64,000 bases of DNA from Sulfuricaulis sp040901545 (GCF_040901545.1 NZ_JBBDYL010000045.1:1-64000); one strand, 5' to 3'; shown: positions 33,864 through 41,940, numbered from the stretch's first letter. Notes: generated by a model from the letters alone, not told the origin. Translations and numbers: made by a program.

Positions 33864-33964
33864 AGCAATGTCTCCACAGTTTGATCAATGTTTTTACGCT
33901 TGATGACACCATCGCGTCGTCGAAGTACCGTCCTGGTCATCGACTGGACGATTGCAATTCAAAA

Positions 33965-34297
33965 CTATATTACTGAGCCGGGGCATTCACGATTGTTTGC
34001 ATCGCCTTCAAGACGTGAGCCGCGGCTACGCGGACCGGACCAGCGGACCATAGCAAACAAAATCAACGCCAGCCCGCTGGCCGAGATCCAAAACCACCCT
34101 CCGAACCCGTAATGTTGATAGTAAAAACGAATGAGACTGAAGCCGGACTTGCCGAATTTAAAACCGAGTGATCGAGAACCGAGGTAATTTAGATAATTCG
34201 ATAATGGATTAGCGGGATGGTCCCGGCGCACACGAAAAAACATCCCGAACCAGCCAGCCAGCAACAACACAAAGCCTAAAATTACGACGGTTTCCAT
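33965..34297 (-). CDS. Small membrane protein, unrecognised
   Basis: A 110-residue protein with two hydrophobic segments (VVILGFVLLLAGWFGMFFRV and FWISASGLALILFAMVRW) joined by an aromatic-rich loop (YLNYLGSRSLGFKFGKSG, FYYQHYGFGG). ATG 34297 has a GGAGACC ribosome site eight bases upstream. I do not recognise a family. Strand and spacing place it with the neighbouring DUF3592-like genes. Confidence 0.55.
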   Translation of the reverse strand: METVVILGFVLLLAGWFGMFFRVRRDHPANPLSNYLNYLGSRSLGFKFGKSGFSLIRFYYQHYGFGGWFWISASGLALILFAMVRWSGPRSRGSRLEGDANNRECPGSVI

Positions 34298-34379
34298 GGA
34301 ACGGTCTCCTCGTGTTAGTTACCTCGTGCGTCTGGTTAACCTGCACCACATCTTGTACGCCGATGGCGAGCCTCCTCCC

Positions 34380-34725
34380 TTAGCCATTGTCGTCATGCGC
34401 CCGCGAACGCGATCCCCGTACGCGCCACCACGTAATTAAGGCGCCGCCGGCAAGCAGTTCGATCCCGTTGGCACCGATCACGACAAAAATGCCGCGGATA
34501 CCCGCGCCAAATACGGTCGTCCTTGCGTAATGCGCTCGCGGCGCCCGCCAGAAATACCCCACGGCCGACATCGACCGTCCAAAGCGCGAATTCATCCGCT
34601 CGGTCTTCCAGCAAATCTCCGCCGCCTAGATAGAAAAGCGGCTTGCCCGTGGCGGCAACAGCGAGTCCTGCTCGGCAACGAGGATGTGTCCAAAAAGCAG
34701 CGACAACGGCTTTCATATCACTCAC
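34380..34725 (-). pseudogene. Possible frameshifted small membrane protein
   Basis: Two overlapping reverse frames share this stretch. The first starts at ATG 34725, overlapping the upstream stop (ATGA), and looks coding to about residue 45 (AVVAAFWTHPRCRAGLAVAA, FYLGGGDLLEDRADE). The second frame, ending at 34380, holds a likely membrane segment (GIFVVIGANGIELLAGGALI, then TWWRVRGSRS). One base change between 34500 and 34600 would join them. I cannot tell a real decayed gene from a sequencing error, or exclude that only one frame is used. Confidence 0.3.
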
Positions 34726-35645
34726 GGATTTGCCGAAACCTTACGCCGCCGCCGGCCGATCAGCAGAAGCACCAAGCCTGTGATGAAAGCGACTAGGGTC
34801 ATGTTCCTCCACACCGAATACTGTGCCCTTTGCCCGGGAATGCGGTTGGTTTCGGGCGCGTCGCGCAAGTATTGCACCTCGACGAAGCCGCCCGCTTGCA
34901 ACTTGGACGACGTGCCGTGCAGAACTTCACTTGCGCCTTCCAGACCGCGCCCCTCGCGCGTGGTGAATCGATATGCCCACTTACCTTGGCTCGTAACGCC
35001 AGTCGCGGTCCCTTGAACGATCACGCCTTGACTGGCGTAGTGCCACTCCTCGAAAGCCAGTGCGGCGAAAACCAGGCTAAGAAAAACAAAGATGGCGCCC
35101 ACCGTAGCCAGTGTCGTCTTGCGCGCGGTCCGGCTAAACCGGGACGGGGTTTCCGTGGCAGTCTGCGCTCCCGATGCGGCGACAGCCGCATCATTGGAAT
35201 CGGGAATCTCCCCGCGCCAGTCGATGACGACTTTTTTATGGTTCTCGCGATCGACGCGGACCTTCAACATGGTCCCTGGCACGAGTCGCTGAAGCAGCTC
35301 CGGATCGACGGCCTGCTTGATCTCGACCGTATAGGCCATGCCGCGCGCCTCCACGCTGAGCGCGAACCTTACGATGGGATAGTAGCGGTTGTAGCGCCAG
35401 CGCGTGGGTTTAAGCGCAGTGATTGTTGCGGAGCCTGGCATTCCATTGACGAGCACCTCCTCGTCGCCGGTGAACGACGAGAAGAGCCGGACGAGCGCGG
35501 GAACCCCGAATAGCGCGATTACAAATAAGATAGCGGCCGCCGCAAGCGACTCCCATTGCGCCTCCGGCACGACGACGGCAATCACGACCATCGCTGCCGC
35601 CATGACCAGCGCGATGCCGCTCGCGACTTTGCCCCAGAGCTTCAT
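34722..35645 (-). CDS. DUF3592-like membrane protein, longer paralogue
   Basis: A 307-residue protein with about four hydrophobic segments (IALVMAAAMVVIAVVVPEAQ, LAAAAILFVIALFGVPALVR, TLATVGAIFVFLSLVFAALA, MTLVAFITGLVLLLIGRRRR). Soluble loops contain YYPIVRFALSVEARGMAYTV and GGFVEVQYLRDAPETNRIPG. The VQYLRDAPETNR block is the equivalent of VSYLPNNPTSNR in the 33123-33863 protein, so the two are related. Function unknown. It overlaps both neighbours by four bases, suggesting a coupled operon. Confidence 0.7.
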   Translation of the reverse strand: MKLWGKVASGIALVMAAAMVVIAVVVPEAQWESLAAAAILFVIALFGVPALVRLFSSFTGDEEVLVNGMPGSATITALKPTRWRYNRYYPIVRFALSVEARGMAYTVEIKQAVDPELLQRLVPGTMLKVRVDRENHKKVVIDWRGEIPDSNDAAVAASGAQTATETPSRFSRTARKTTLATVGAIFVFLSLVFAALAFEEWHYASQGVIVQGTATGVTSQGKWAYRFTTREGRGLEGASEVLHGTSSKLQAGGFVEVQYLRDAPETNRIPGQRAQYSVWRNMTLVAFITGLVLLLIGRRRRKVSANP

Positions 35646-35911
35646 CCGAGTAGGTGTCCCGCCGCCGTATATTTCGATTGTGCGTCGACCCTCCGCATGG
35701 CGCGACGGATCTTCTCAAGCTCTCTCCCGCCCTTCGGGACACGTCGATCGTGAACCCATCCGGCTGTGAGCCGGAAAAAAACCGCCGGGCCGATGAGGGA
35801 CAGGCGCTGATTCTTCATATCCCACGAAAGTCCTTGGAGCGAAGACGCTTGTCGCGGCATTGCGAGCGATTGGCTTAGAGTCCAGCGCTTGTTGTCCTTG
35901 GTGAAAGCCAT
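35642..35911 (-). CDS. Hypothetical small protein
   Basis: An 89-residue frame that ends by overlapping the start of the next gene (ATGA). It begins MAFTKDNKRWTLSQSLAMPR and has one mildly hydrophobic part (LSLIGPAVFFRLTAGWVH). No family recognised and no clear ribosome site. The four-base overlap is the main reason to list it. Confidence 0.3.
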   Translation of the reverse strand: MAFTKDNKRWTLSQSLAMPRQASSLQGLSWDMKNQRLSLIGPAVFFRLTAGWVHDRRVPKGGRELEKIRRAMRRVDAQSKYTAAGHLLG

Positions 35912-35941
35912 TCTGATAATTCACCATTGGTTATTTATCAC

Positions 35942-35965
35942 TCGCCGCCAAGTTCACGGCGGCGA
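35942..35965. repeat. 8-bp perfect stem-loop in an intergenic space
   Basis: TCGCCGCC-AAGTTCAC-GGCGGCGA, between two leftward island genes. There is no T run on either side, so its role is unclear. Confidence 0.4.
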
Positions 35966-36102
35966 CCACTGCATGAATTTTTTCAGCTTGGCGTCAGAAT
36001 CAAAGATCAGGAGAACCGCGTCTAACGCGTTTGACGCCATGATCGGTGCGTGCATGAAACTTGTGATACTCCGGCCCGGACCGCAGGCCGGGAGTCGAAT
36101 TT

Positions 36103-36696
36103 CTATTTCAAGGTGATCGGCTGAGTCACCGTTGCCGTTTTCTTCGAGTTCAGATCGCGCACGACAAAACGAACGCCATACTCGCCGGGTGGCGCGCCGG
36201 TCAGCGTGACTTTGAGGTTGAGAAAGAGGTCCTGGACCGCGCTCTTGGTCGGCAGGCGGAATGACCCGAAGCGGTCCTGACTCACCAGAACCTTGCCGGC
36301 AGCGGTCAGAATCCGAAGGTCGACTTCGAATGCGGGCTCGTAGGTGCCTGTCGCCGTCCGCGGGTAGACGAGATTCTTCGGCTCCAGGTAAAACTGTTGT
36401 GCCTCACCGCCTCTGAAGACCGCATTGGCGCGCGGAGCGAAGTCACCGTAGAACTTGGCAGGTTGATTCACCAGAATAAAGGGCTTCACGGTCAGCGGCG
36501 CCGCCACCCGCACCGTTTCAAGCGCCTCCTCCAGCGCCTTGATGGTTGCCGCGTGGTCACCGCCTTTGTCCGCCGCGGCGGCGCGCGCGAGCAGCGCATT
36601 GATATCCGCAGCCGCTGCCGGCTGCGCAGCCACGGCCCCCGTGCTGATGCTAAGCGCCGCCATGAGATGCAAGAAAAACCGGTTCTGTTGCTTCAT
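36103..36696 (-). CDS. Secreted protein of unknown function
   Basis: A 197-residue exported protein: signal peptide MKQQNRFFLHLMAALSISTG with a likely cut near AQPAAAA, a short helical stretch (INALLARAAAADKGGDHAAT) and a beta-rich body (VKPFILVNQPAKFYGDFAPR, VYPRTATGTYEPAFEVDLRI, PGEYGVRFVVRDLNS). The end resembles the last strand of an immunoglobulin-like domain. ATG 36696 has an AGGAG site seven bases upstream; an earlier in-frame start lacks one. No family recognised. Confidence 0.65.
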   Translation of the reverse strand: MKQQNRFFLHLMAALSISTGAVAAQPAAAADINALLARAAAADKGGDHAATIKALEEALETVRVAAPLTVKPFILVNQPAKFYGDFAPRANAVFRGGEAQQFYLEPKNLVYPRTATGTYEPAFEVDLRILTAAGKVLVSQDRFGSFRLPTKSAVQDLFLNLKVTLTGAPPGEYGVRFVVRDLNSKKTATVTQPITLK

Positions 36697-37006
36697 GAAT
36701 AAACTCCTGACGATTGCGTTGAACATTGTCGGTGTGGCACCCAATGCCAGATGAGAGTTGTCTTGGCCGCGGGCTGCTTATGGCACGACCGTGCGATCAA
36801 CTCGCCCCAGACTGGCCCGCGTCCCCAACTTTGATGGCCTTCAACAACCTTTGATCGTTCACCTTGAACTTGAAGGTGTTGCCGGCCTTTTGGACGCACA
36901 CCGTGATCGTCAAACCCTCGGCATCGATGACAACCACTTTAAAAGCGTTTACCGGACCTAAGACTTACGCCGGCAAGCCGGTGCTAAATCGAAAAACTCT
37001 TACGTT
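36697..37006. other. Intergenic region inside the island
   Basis: About 310 bp with no gene I can support. Apart from the ribosome site of the downstream gene, only weak short hairpins are visible (CCGGC-AA-GCCGG near 36968). Confidence 0.4.
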
Positions 37007-38122
37007 TTAGAAATCCGTGATTTGTCCTTCCTTAATCGCGACCGCCTCCGACTGGCCGGCGACACTCACATACACCGTGCCGATCGGGAGGCCGAATTCC
37101 TTGTTACCGTAGCCGGATGTGAGTTCGGTCTTGCCGTCCTTATCCAGCACGCCTATCCGGGTACCGCCGGGTGCGGTCACCCGCAGCACACCGACCTTCA
37201 CCTTCGTGTCATGACCGGATTGAACCGTCACGTTGTCCACCCGCTTGCCGGAAATAATCACCGTATAGCTGCCGGGAAGCAGCTCAAAAGCTTTGTCGCC
37301 GTAACCGGACGTGGCTTCCGCGTCTCCTTTGGACACACCGATGCGCGCGCCCGCTTTGGTCCCCGCGGGATAGGTAACCACAAGACGCCCTAAGCGGCCT
37401 TTCATTGTCGGATTGGGAACAACCGAACAACACGAGCTGGGGGAGATTGCGGGAGCTTGCTTGACCATTGGTTGGGCCTGTTCGGCCGCAGCAGTTTGGG
37501 TCTGTGCCAACGGGGCTGCCGGTGTCTCTTGAGGCGTCGCGGCCGGGGTCGACGCCTCGGTGGCCGCTACTAACGTATCACTACTCTGCGTGAAGTCACC
37601 TTGCGACGGATATTCATCCTTGGTTGCCCCAGGCTGGATTTCGCTCCCTCCCTTGATAGATTTCACGGTGGTCTTCAGATCTTGCCCTTGGCGCACGATA
37701 TCAATAACCTTCGTCAAATTCTCGCTCAGTCGATCCAAGGCCGGTTTTTTTTCGGCCTCCGGTTGGAATGCCGCCATGTTGTTCTGGATTTCCTGCAGTT
37801 GCGTCACATCGTCGGCGATCTGGGTATCGGCTTGGGTTGTGTCCGCCCCTTGTTGGCGCGCCTGAGCTCGCGCCTCCATGTGGCTGGCAAGCTGATCCAG
37901 CAGGCCAGGCAACTGGGAATACGGCACCGCCGCCGCCCCAGGACCGGCTTGCTGAGCCTTGAGCGCTTCGGCATTGCGCTTCGTTTCGTCGATCAGCTTG
38001 GCCGCCTGCGTGGATTGAGGCTGGGCCGCCGCGGGTACTTTCTCTTCTTTCTTGCCGCAACTCACGAGTAGCGCGAGCGCGAGCACGGTGATACTGGTTT
38101 TGATTATCCTGGTGGCAAACAT
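37007..38122 (-). CDS. Lipoprotein with a tandem C-terminal SGYG repeat
   Basis: A 371-residue lipoprotein: lipobox L-V-S-C puts the lipidated cysteine at 22 (LALALLVSCGKKEEK). Residues 30-150 are helical and Gln/Ala-rich, probably coiled (AAKLIDETKRNAEALKAQQA). A low-complexity Ala/Pro/Thr/Gln linker follows, then a Cys-Cys pair (SPSSCCSVVPNP). The C-terminal 130 residues hold two copies of a small beta module: ATSGYGDKAFELLPGSYTVI and LTSGYGNKEFGLPIGTVYVS. A similar SGYG(D/N)K...G.Y.V block occurs in some secreted bacterial proteins. A GAGGAA ribosome site precedes ATG 38122. Function unknown; it likely sits in the outer membrane facing the periplasm or outside. Confidence 0.7.
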   Translation of the reverse strand: MFATRIIKTSITVLALALLVSCGKKEEKVPAAAQPQSTQAAKLIDETKRNAEALKAQQAGPGAAAVPYSQLPGLLDQLASHMEARAQARQQGADTTQADTQIADDVTQLQEIQNNMAAFQPEAEKKPALDRLSENLTKVIDIVRQGQDLKTTVKSIKGGSEIQPGATKDEYPSQGDFTQSSDTLVAATEASTPAATPQETPAAPLAQTQTAAAEQAQPMVKQAPAISPSSCCSVVPNPTMKGRLGRLVVTYPAGTKAGARIGVSKGDAEATSGYGDKAFELLPGSYTVIISGKRVDNVTVQSGHDTKVKVGVLRVTAPGGTRIGVLDKDGKTELTSGYGNKEFGLPIGTVYVSVAGQSEAVAIKEGQITDF

Positions 38123-38311
38123 AACGTTCCTCGCTGGTTGGTAGATGACAAGTCCTTCCCCGGCTGAGACTGCGATTTAAGATTACCGCGCCGTCCTCAG
38201 CCTGACCTTCATTTCGCGGCACCACATTTAACTTAACTTTTTCAGCTTCTTTGATTTATTCAGATACTGCCTCGGCCAGTGTTAGCGCTGCCCGGAACAT
38301 CAAGACAAATC

Positions 38312-38641
38312 TCATTTAAGCTTCTTTCTCTTCTTGTCCGGATTGTAGTTATCGTGACATTGGCACTCGCAGAATCCGCCGCTCTTCTCGACCGCCACGA
38401 TGTTTTGGCAATAGCTCCCGTCGGGCTTGCGGATCGTGATGCTCGCGCAGAACTGCTTGCAGCTCTGATCCGCCGCAGGCTTACCGGTCTTCATAGGCGG
38501 CTTGTCTCCTGCCGCTTCCACGGCTTCACTGGCGATGCCGGCAAAGCCGATGGCTAGCACCAGGCCCAGAAGAATTTGTTTAACATTCATAGGGCGGCGT
38601 TCGCCCATTGTTTTTAGTTCCCACTCATGATTGCGATTCAT
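38312..38641 (-). CDS. Small secreted six-cysteine protein (paralogue 1)
   Basis: A 109-residue precursor. The export signal is KQILLGLVLAIGFAGIASEA with cleavage near VEAAGDK. The mature part has exactly six cysteines spaced C-x3-C-x12-C-x12-C-x-C-x-C (SCKQFC, SYCQN, FCECQCH). The 41665-41940 protein has the same pattern and a similar signal peptide, so they are paralogues. ATG 38641 has an AGGAG site; later starts at MGERRP or MNVKQ (38590) would shorten the long N-region. Six cysteines suggest three disulfides or metal binding; neither is shown. Confidence 0.65.
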   Translation of the reverse strand: MNRNHEWELKTMGERRPMNVKQILLGLVLAIGFAGIASEAVEAAGDKPPMKTGKPAADQSCKQFCASITIRKPDGSYCQNIVAVEKSGGFCECQCHDNYNPDKKRKKLK

Positions 38642-39014
38642 AATTAATATTTCTCCTAATGAGTAATATGCGGATTGCGGTAGATAGTCGTTTCAATGAA
38701 TATGTTGCCTGCTGTGTCGTACTTCCAATATCCTCTTCATCATGTCTCCTCTCTATCATGATTTGCGGCCTTGCATCAGTCCCGCAACAGCGCTCCACCG
38801 GGATTCCCTCAAGCGGTGTCGGTAGTGTCGGAGGCGGATCCGACCAGCAACAACACCGCAAGCAGCGCGGGCGATAACTTAATCAAGGACTGAATCGATC
38901 GCTCGAGCACGGCACCGGGGCGGTCAACTCAAGCGTACAGCGGCAAGGGACTTCCGCATACATCCCTCCTTGGCTCGCGGACGTCTCATCTCACCGAGTC
39001 CCATTGGGAATGAC
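38642..39014. other. Intergenic region inside the island with a 16-codon frame
   Basis: About 373 bp between two leftward genes. The only coding-like item is a very short frame at 38693-38743 with a strong ribosome site. The rest shows no gene, repeat or clear promoter. Confidence 0.45.
38693..38743 (-). CDS. Possible 16-residue leader or decayed gene start
   Basis: Reverse-strand ATG 38743 is preceded by GAGAGGAGAC, a very strong ribosome site. It encodes MMKRILEVRHSRQHIH and then stops, about 50 bases before the six-cysteine gene. It could be a leader peptide for that gene or the stump of a third, decayed paralogue. Evidence is only the ribosome site and position. Confidence 0.25.
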   Translation of the reverse strand: MMKRILEVRHSRQHIH

Positions 39015-40109
39015 TCATTTTCCTGACTTGCCGCCGCCGCACACATTCACGGAGACCTTGGTAAGCTCGCCGCGCAGCTTGCCGCCGAAGTACGCGTCGA
39101 AAACCGCGTTGAGGGCTTCGCGTACGGCGTCTTTCGCCAGCTTGTCGATGTCATTCTGCACGCCGGTGATGTTCATGTCACCGATCGCGACGCGCAGTTC
39201 GTCAGTATCTCGGCTCCAACTCACCCTGCAGAGCTGGTTCTGATCGAACGTGATCATCGGCTTGGCCTTGTAGACGAGCTTGATATCGGATAAGCGCACG
39301 CCCATGCCGGCGGCGATGTCGGCGCAGGGTCCGAGCTGCACCTTCACCGTCAGTCCGTCGGCGGTGAGCTTCGAGATGTTCTGCTCGACCGTCAGCCCTT
39401 GGCTGGTCAGGGTGAAGGCGGGCGGGTCCACTTTGAAGCGGAAACCGCTCGTCGACTTGAAGCGCACGCACGAGACGCGATGTTTTTTGCCTAAGGGGTC
39501 CCTGACGTAGACGTCGTTCTTGTACGACTTGTTCAGGAACTGGAAGTTGAGATCCAACAGCGCCGCGTTCTGCGCCGCCTGGCTCATCATCTGCTGCCCC
39601 TGCGGATGCGTCGCCAGCGGCCGCGGCGTCGCCGCGGTCACATTACCAGTCAGCTGCGCTGCGCGCGACTGGGTCGGTGGCGCGGAGGCCGGGGCTGCCG
39701 GGGTGGTTCCGGGCACGGCTTGTTTCGCGGCCGTGGAGATTTTCAGGATGGTGCAGCAAGACTTTTTCCCGTCCAGCGATACCTGCTTGGTATCGAAGTT
39801 GACATACACCGGCGCGCCGACGCGCAGTCGGCTTCGCAGCGCCGGATCGGCCACCCGGAACTGAAACGTGCGCGTGCCGCGGATCTCCCGGGCGGTGACC
39901 AGGCCGTCTTTGGCGATGTTCGTCACGTTGTGCTCGGGCTCAGCCGCCTGGGCGGGCGGCAGGAAGGCCAGCCAAAACAGCGTGAGTCCGGCCACAATAC
40001 CTGTCCTTACGGCGTGCCATTGGAGCGCCGCGGCCAAAACCGTACAGAGGCCGGTTGTCGTCGCTACCGAATGCTTGGGTGATATCCGCTGAGGCATGGT
40101 GATCTTCAT
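39015..40109 (-). CDS. Secreted protein with the Cys-Cys module and a beta-rich C-terminal domain
   Basis: A 364-residue exported protein. A long N-region leads to a hydrophobic segment (GIVAGLTLFWLAFLPPAQAA). Residues about 60-122 form a module (GLVTAREIRGTRTFQFRVAD, VGAPVYVNFDTKQVSLDGKK) ending in Cys118-Cys119. A linker rich in Ala, Pro, Thr and Gln follows, then a C-terminal domain with LLDLNFQFLNKSYKNDVYVR and LTADGLTVKVQLGPC, ending in MNITGVQNDIDKLAKDAVRE and VSVNVCGGGKSGK. The module is nearly identical at DNA level to one in the 40288-41559 gene. Start ATG 40109 has a GAGGAGA site. Function unknown. Confidence 0.68.
   Translation of the reverse strand: MKITMPQRISPKHSVATTTGLCTVLAAALQWHAVRTGIVAGLTLFWLAFLPPAQAAEPEHNVTNIAKDGLVTAREIRGTRTFQFRVADPALRSRLRVGAPVYVNFDTKQVSLDGKKSCCTILKISTAAKQAVPGTTPAAPASAPPTQSRAAQLTGNVTAATPRPLATHPQGQQMMSQAAQNAALLDLNFQFLNKSYKNDVYVRDPLGKKHRVSCVRFKSTSGFRFKVDPPAFTLTSQGLTVEQNISKLTADGLTVKVQLGPCADIAAGMGVRLSDIKLVYKAKPMITFDQNQLCRVSWSRDTDELRVAIGDMNITGVQNDIDKLAKDAVREALNAVFDAYFGGKLRGELTKVSVNVCGGGKSGK
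39709..39902. repeat. Intragenic direct repeat, copy 1
   Basis: About 194 bases encoding the Cys-Cys module. They align without gaps to 41240-41433 at high identity, with long identical runs such as the 20 bases GCGGCCGTGGAGATTTTCAG. This indicates recent duplication or gene conversion. Confidence 0.9.
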
Positions 40110-40287
40110 GGTCGTTCTCCTCTTCATGATTCAGGTGAGCGCCAGGACGCTGGCCTGGTCGCTGACATCACGTGGATCGACTTGCAGCATCTCCTTTCCA
40201 AGGCATTCAGTTCCTCGGCTTGCTCCGAAAACCGGAGCGCGGCGTGAATCTTCTCGCCGCGCTCCGTAATCTAAAGATCTGGCCCCT

Positions 40288-41559
40288 TTAGAGCCTCTCG
40301 TCCTTGAAATTGTTGCTCTCGTTGGATTCCTCAATTTGGAAATGGCGGTCAAGAATGATGCGGATGGCGGTGTGGTTGGCCGAGACGACGCTGCCACCGA
40401 TGTGGAAACTCGTGGTCTGGCCGGGAGCCAGGGCCGGTATCGTGTGGGTCGGGACAAGCTCGGGCCACCCGGTCACGGGCCAGACCCCGCCAGGAAGCGA
40501 CGTGCCCCACACCTGAGTCGACGGCGACGGAGCGTTGCCCTGATTGATGATCGTCACTTTGGGCGTGTAGGTCTCTTTCAAGAGGCCCGAGTAGTCCCGC
40601 TTGATGCTCTTGATCGCCAGGTCCGGGCAGGGACGCCCGCTGTTAGGCGCCTCGGCGACGTTATTGTCGTCATGAAGCTCCTTGACCTGATTCTGCGGAT
40701 CGACGACGACCTTGAGATTGCGCGTCTCCAAGCACTTGGGTTTGGAGTAGTTGGAAGGTATCGGCACCTTGAAATTCTTCGTTTGTTTCCCACCCATGCT
40801 CGGCTGCTGAACCGTTATCTTGCTCGTTCCCATCCAGATATCGATCGAGATCGGCGGACCCGAGGGAGGCGCCGGTGCTGCCATTTTCACCGCGCTGCCC
40901 TGCTTCGCCGGCACATTAATGCCGACTTCGCCTCGGTTGACCAGGTTGAAGGTGATCTCTCCCAAGCCGTTGAATGCGAGGTCCTTGACCACGAGGTCGG
41001 AAGAAGTCCGCAACGCCATGATTTCGGGGTTGAGCGCCTGCGTCTGGGAGCCAACCTGCGTCGTCCCGGACGCAGCTTGTGTTTCGGCTTTGGTGGATGT
41101 CGCCGGCTTCCCGCGAATGGCCGTCGCCGTGCTCCCTTCAGAGGCGGTGACGTCGACCTTGGGGACTTGGACCGTCGTTGTCTGCCTGGTTGGCGTTGTC
41201 GTTCCGCCCGGCTTGTTTTTTGGCGCCGCCGGTGCCGTGCCGGGCACCGGTTGTTTCGCGGCCGTGGAGATTTTCAGGATGGTGCAGCAAGTCTTTTTTC
41301 CGTCCAGCGATACCTGCTTGGTATCGAAGTTGGCATACACCGGCGCGCCGACGCGCAGCTTGCTTCGCTGCGCCGGATCGGCCACCCGGAACTGAAACGT
41401 GCGCGCGCCCTTGGCCTCCTTGGCGGTGATCAGCCCATTCTGGGCGATAGTCGTGACAGCGCAGCACGCGGCATTCGGTGAAGCAGCCTTTGGGAGAAAC
41501 AGCCCACCTGTTACAAAAATAATCGCGATGACACTGAAAGCACGAGCCAACCGATTCAT
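40288..41559 (-). CDS. Secreted protein with the Cys-Cys module and two CARDB-like domains
   Basis: A 423-residue exported protein. After the signal peptide (RAFSVIAIIFVTGGLFLPKA) come Cys32-Cys33 and the module TFQFRVADPAQRSKLRVGAP with Cys91-Cys92. A Thr/Pro-rich linker follows. Two domains then resemble CARDB, an immunoglobulin-like fold of surface proteins: DLVVKDLAFNGLGEITFNLV ... VKELHDDNNVAEAP, and DLAIKSIKRDYSG ... TIINQGNAPSPSTQVW ... FQIEESNESNNFKDERL. The ELHDDNN and EESNESNN ends are typical of that fold. A GGAG site precedes ATG 41559. It suggests adhesion or binding at the cell surface, but no partner is known. Confidence 0.75.
   Translation of the reverse strand: MNRLARAFSVIAIIFVTGGLFLPKAASPNAACCAVTTIAQNGLITAKEAKGARTFQFRVADPAQRSKLRVGAPVYANFDTKQVSLDGKKTCCTILKISTAAKQPVPGTAPAAPKNKPGGTTTPTRQTTTVQVPKVDVTASEGSTATAIRGKPATSTKAETQAASGTTQVGSQTQALNPEIMALRTSSDLVVKDLAFNGLGEITFNLVNRGEVGINVPAKQGSAVKMAAPAPPSGPPISIDIWMGTSKITVQQPSMGGKQTKNFKVPIPSNYSKPKCLETRNLKVVVDPQNQVKELHDDNNVAEAPNSGRPCPDLAIKSIKRDYSGLLKETYTPKVTIINQGNAPSPSTQVWGTSLPGGVWPVTGWPELVPTHTIPALAPGQTTSFHIGGSVVSANHTAIRIILDRHFQIEESNESNNFKDERL
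41240..41433. repeat. Intragenic direct repeat, copy 2
   Basis: Partner of 39709-39902, offset by 1,531 bases. The few differences are scattered single bases, with no gap. Confidence 0.9.
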
Positions 41560-41664
41560 GTTGTGGTCTCCACGATGTATTGGTACGACAACATTCCAGT
41601 TCTATGAACTACCGCGCTACGGAAGCGTTTTCAATTGAAGTTAATATCAACGACAACCGGCTGC

Positions 41665-41940
41665 CTATTTCGGAGTCGTGGACACCACTGAGTCGCCACA
41701 CTTGCACATGCATCCAGCGGGTCCTCCCTGTGCCGGACTGCCACATTGCACGGTTGAACCGTCACCCTGCGTCACCTTGATATTTTTGCATGCTTTCGAA
41801 CAGGACGGTTTTGATGATTTGGTGAGCGGCTTGTCGCCTGCCGCTTCGACAGTCCCGGCGCCGATGCCTGCAAGACACAGCGCGAGCATGAAGCCGCAAA
41901 GAACCCGTTTGACGCTACTTCCCGATTTTGTCGTAATCAT
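41665..41940 (-). CDS. Small secreted six-cysteine protein (paralogue 2)
   Basis: A 91-residue precursor with signal peptide VKRVLCGFMLALCLAGIGAG and cleavage near VEAAGDK. The mature part of about 57 residues has six cysteines: C-x3-C-x14-C-x10-C-x-C-x-C (SCSKAC, VQCGS, GCMCKCG). It shares signal, first mature residues and cysteine plan with the 38312-38641 protein. A CGGAGAC ribosome site lies upstream of ATG 41940. The terminal C-x-C-x-C is a possible metal site. Confidence 0.65.
   Translation of the reverse strand: MITTKSGSSVKRVLCGFMLALCLAGIGAGTVEAAGDKPLTKSSKPSCSKACKNIKVTQGDGSTVQCGSPAQGGPAGCMCKCGDSVVSTTPK

Noticed and set aside
36693..36961. Short frames on both strands in the 36.7-37.0 kb gap
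   Set aside because: No ribosome site, hydrophobic pattern or recognisable similarity.
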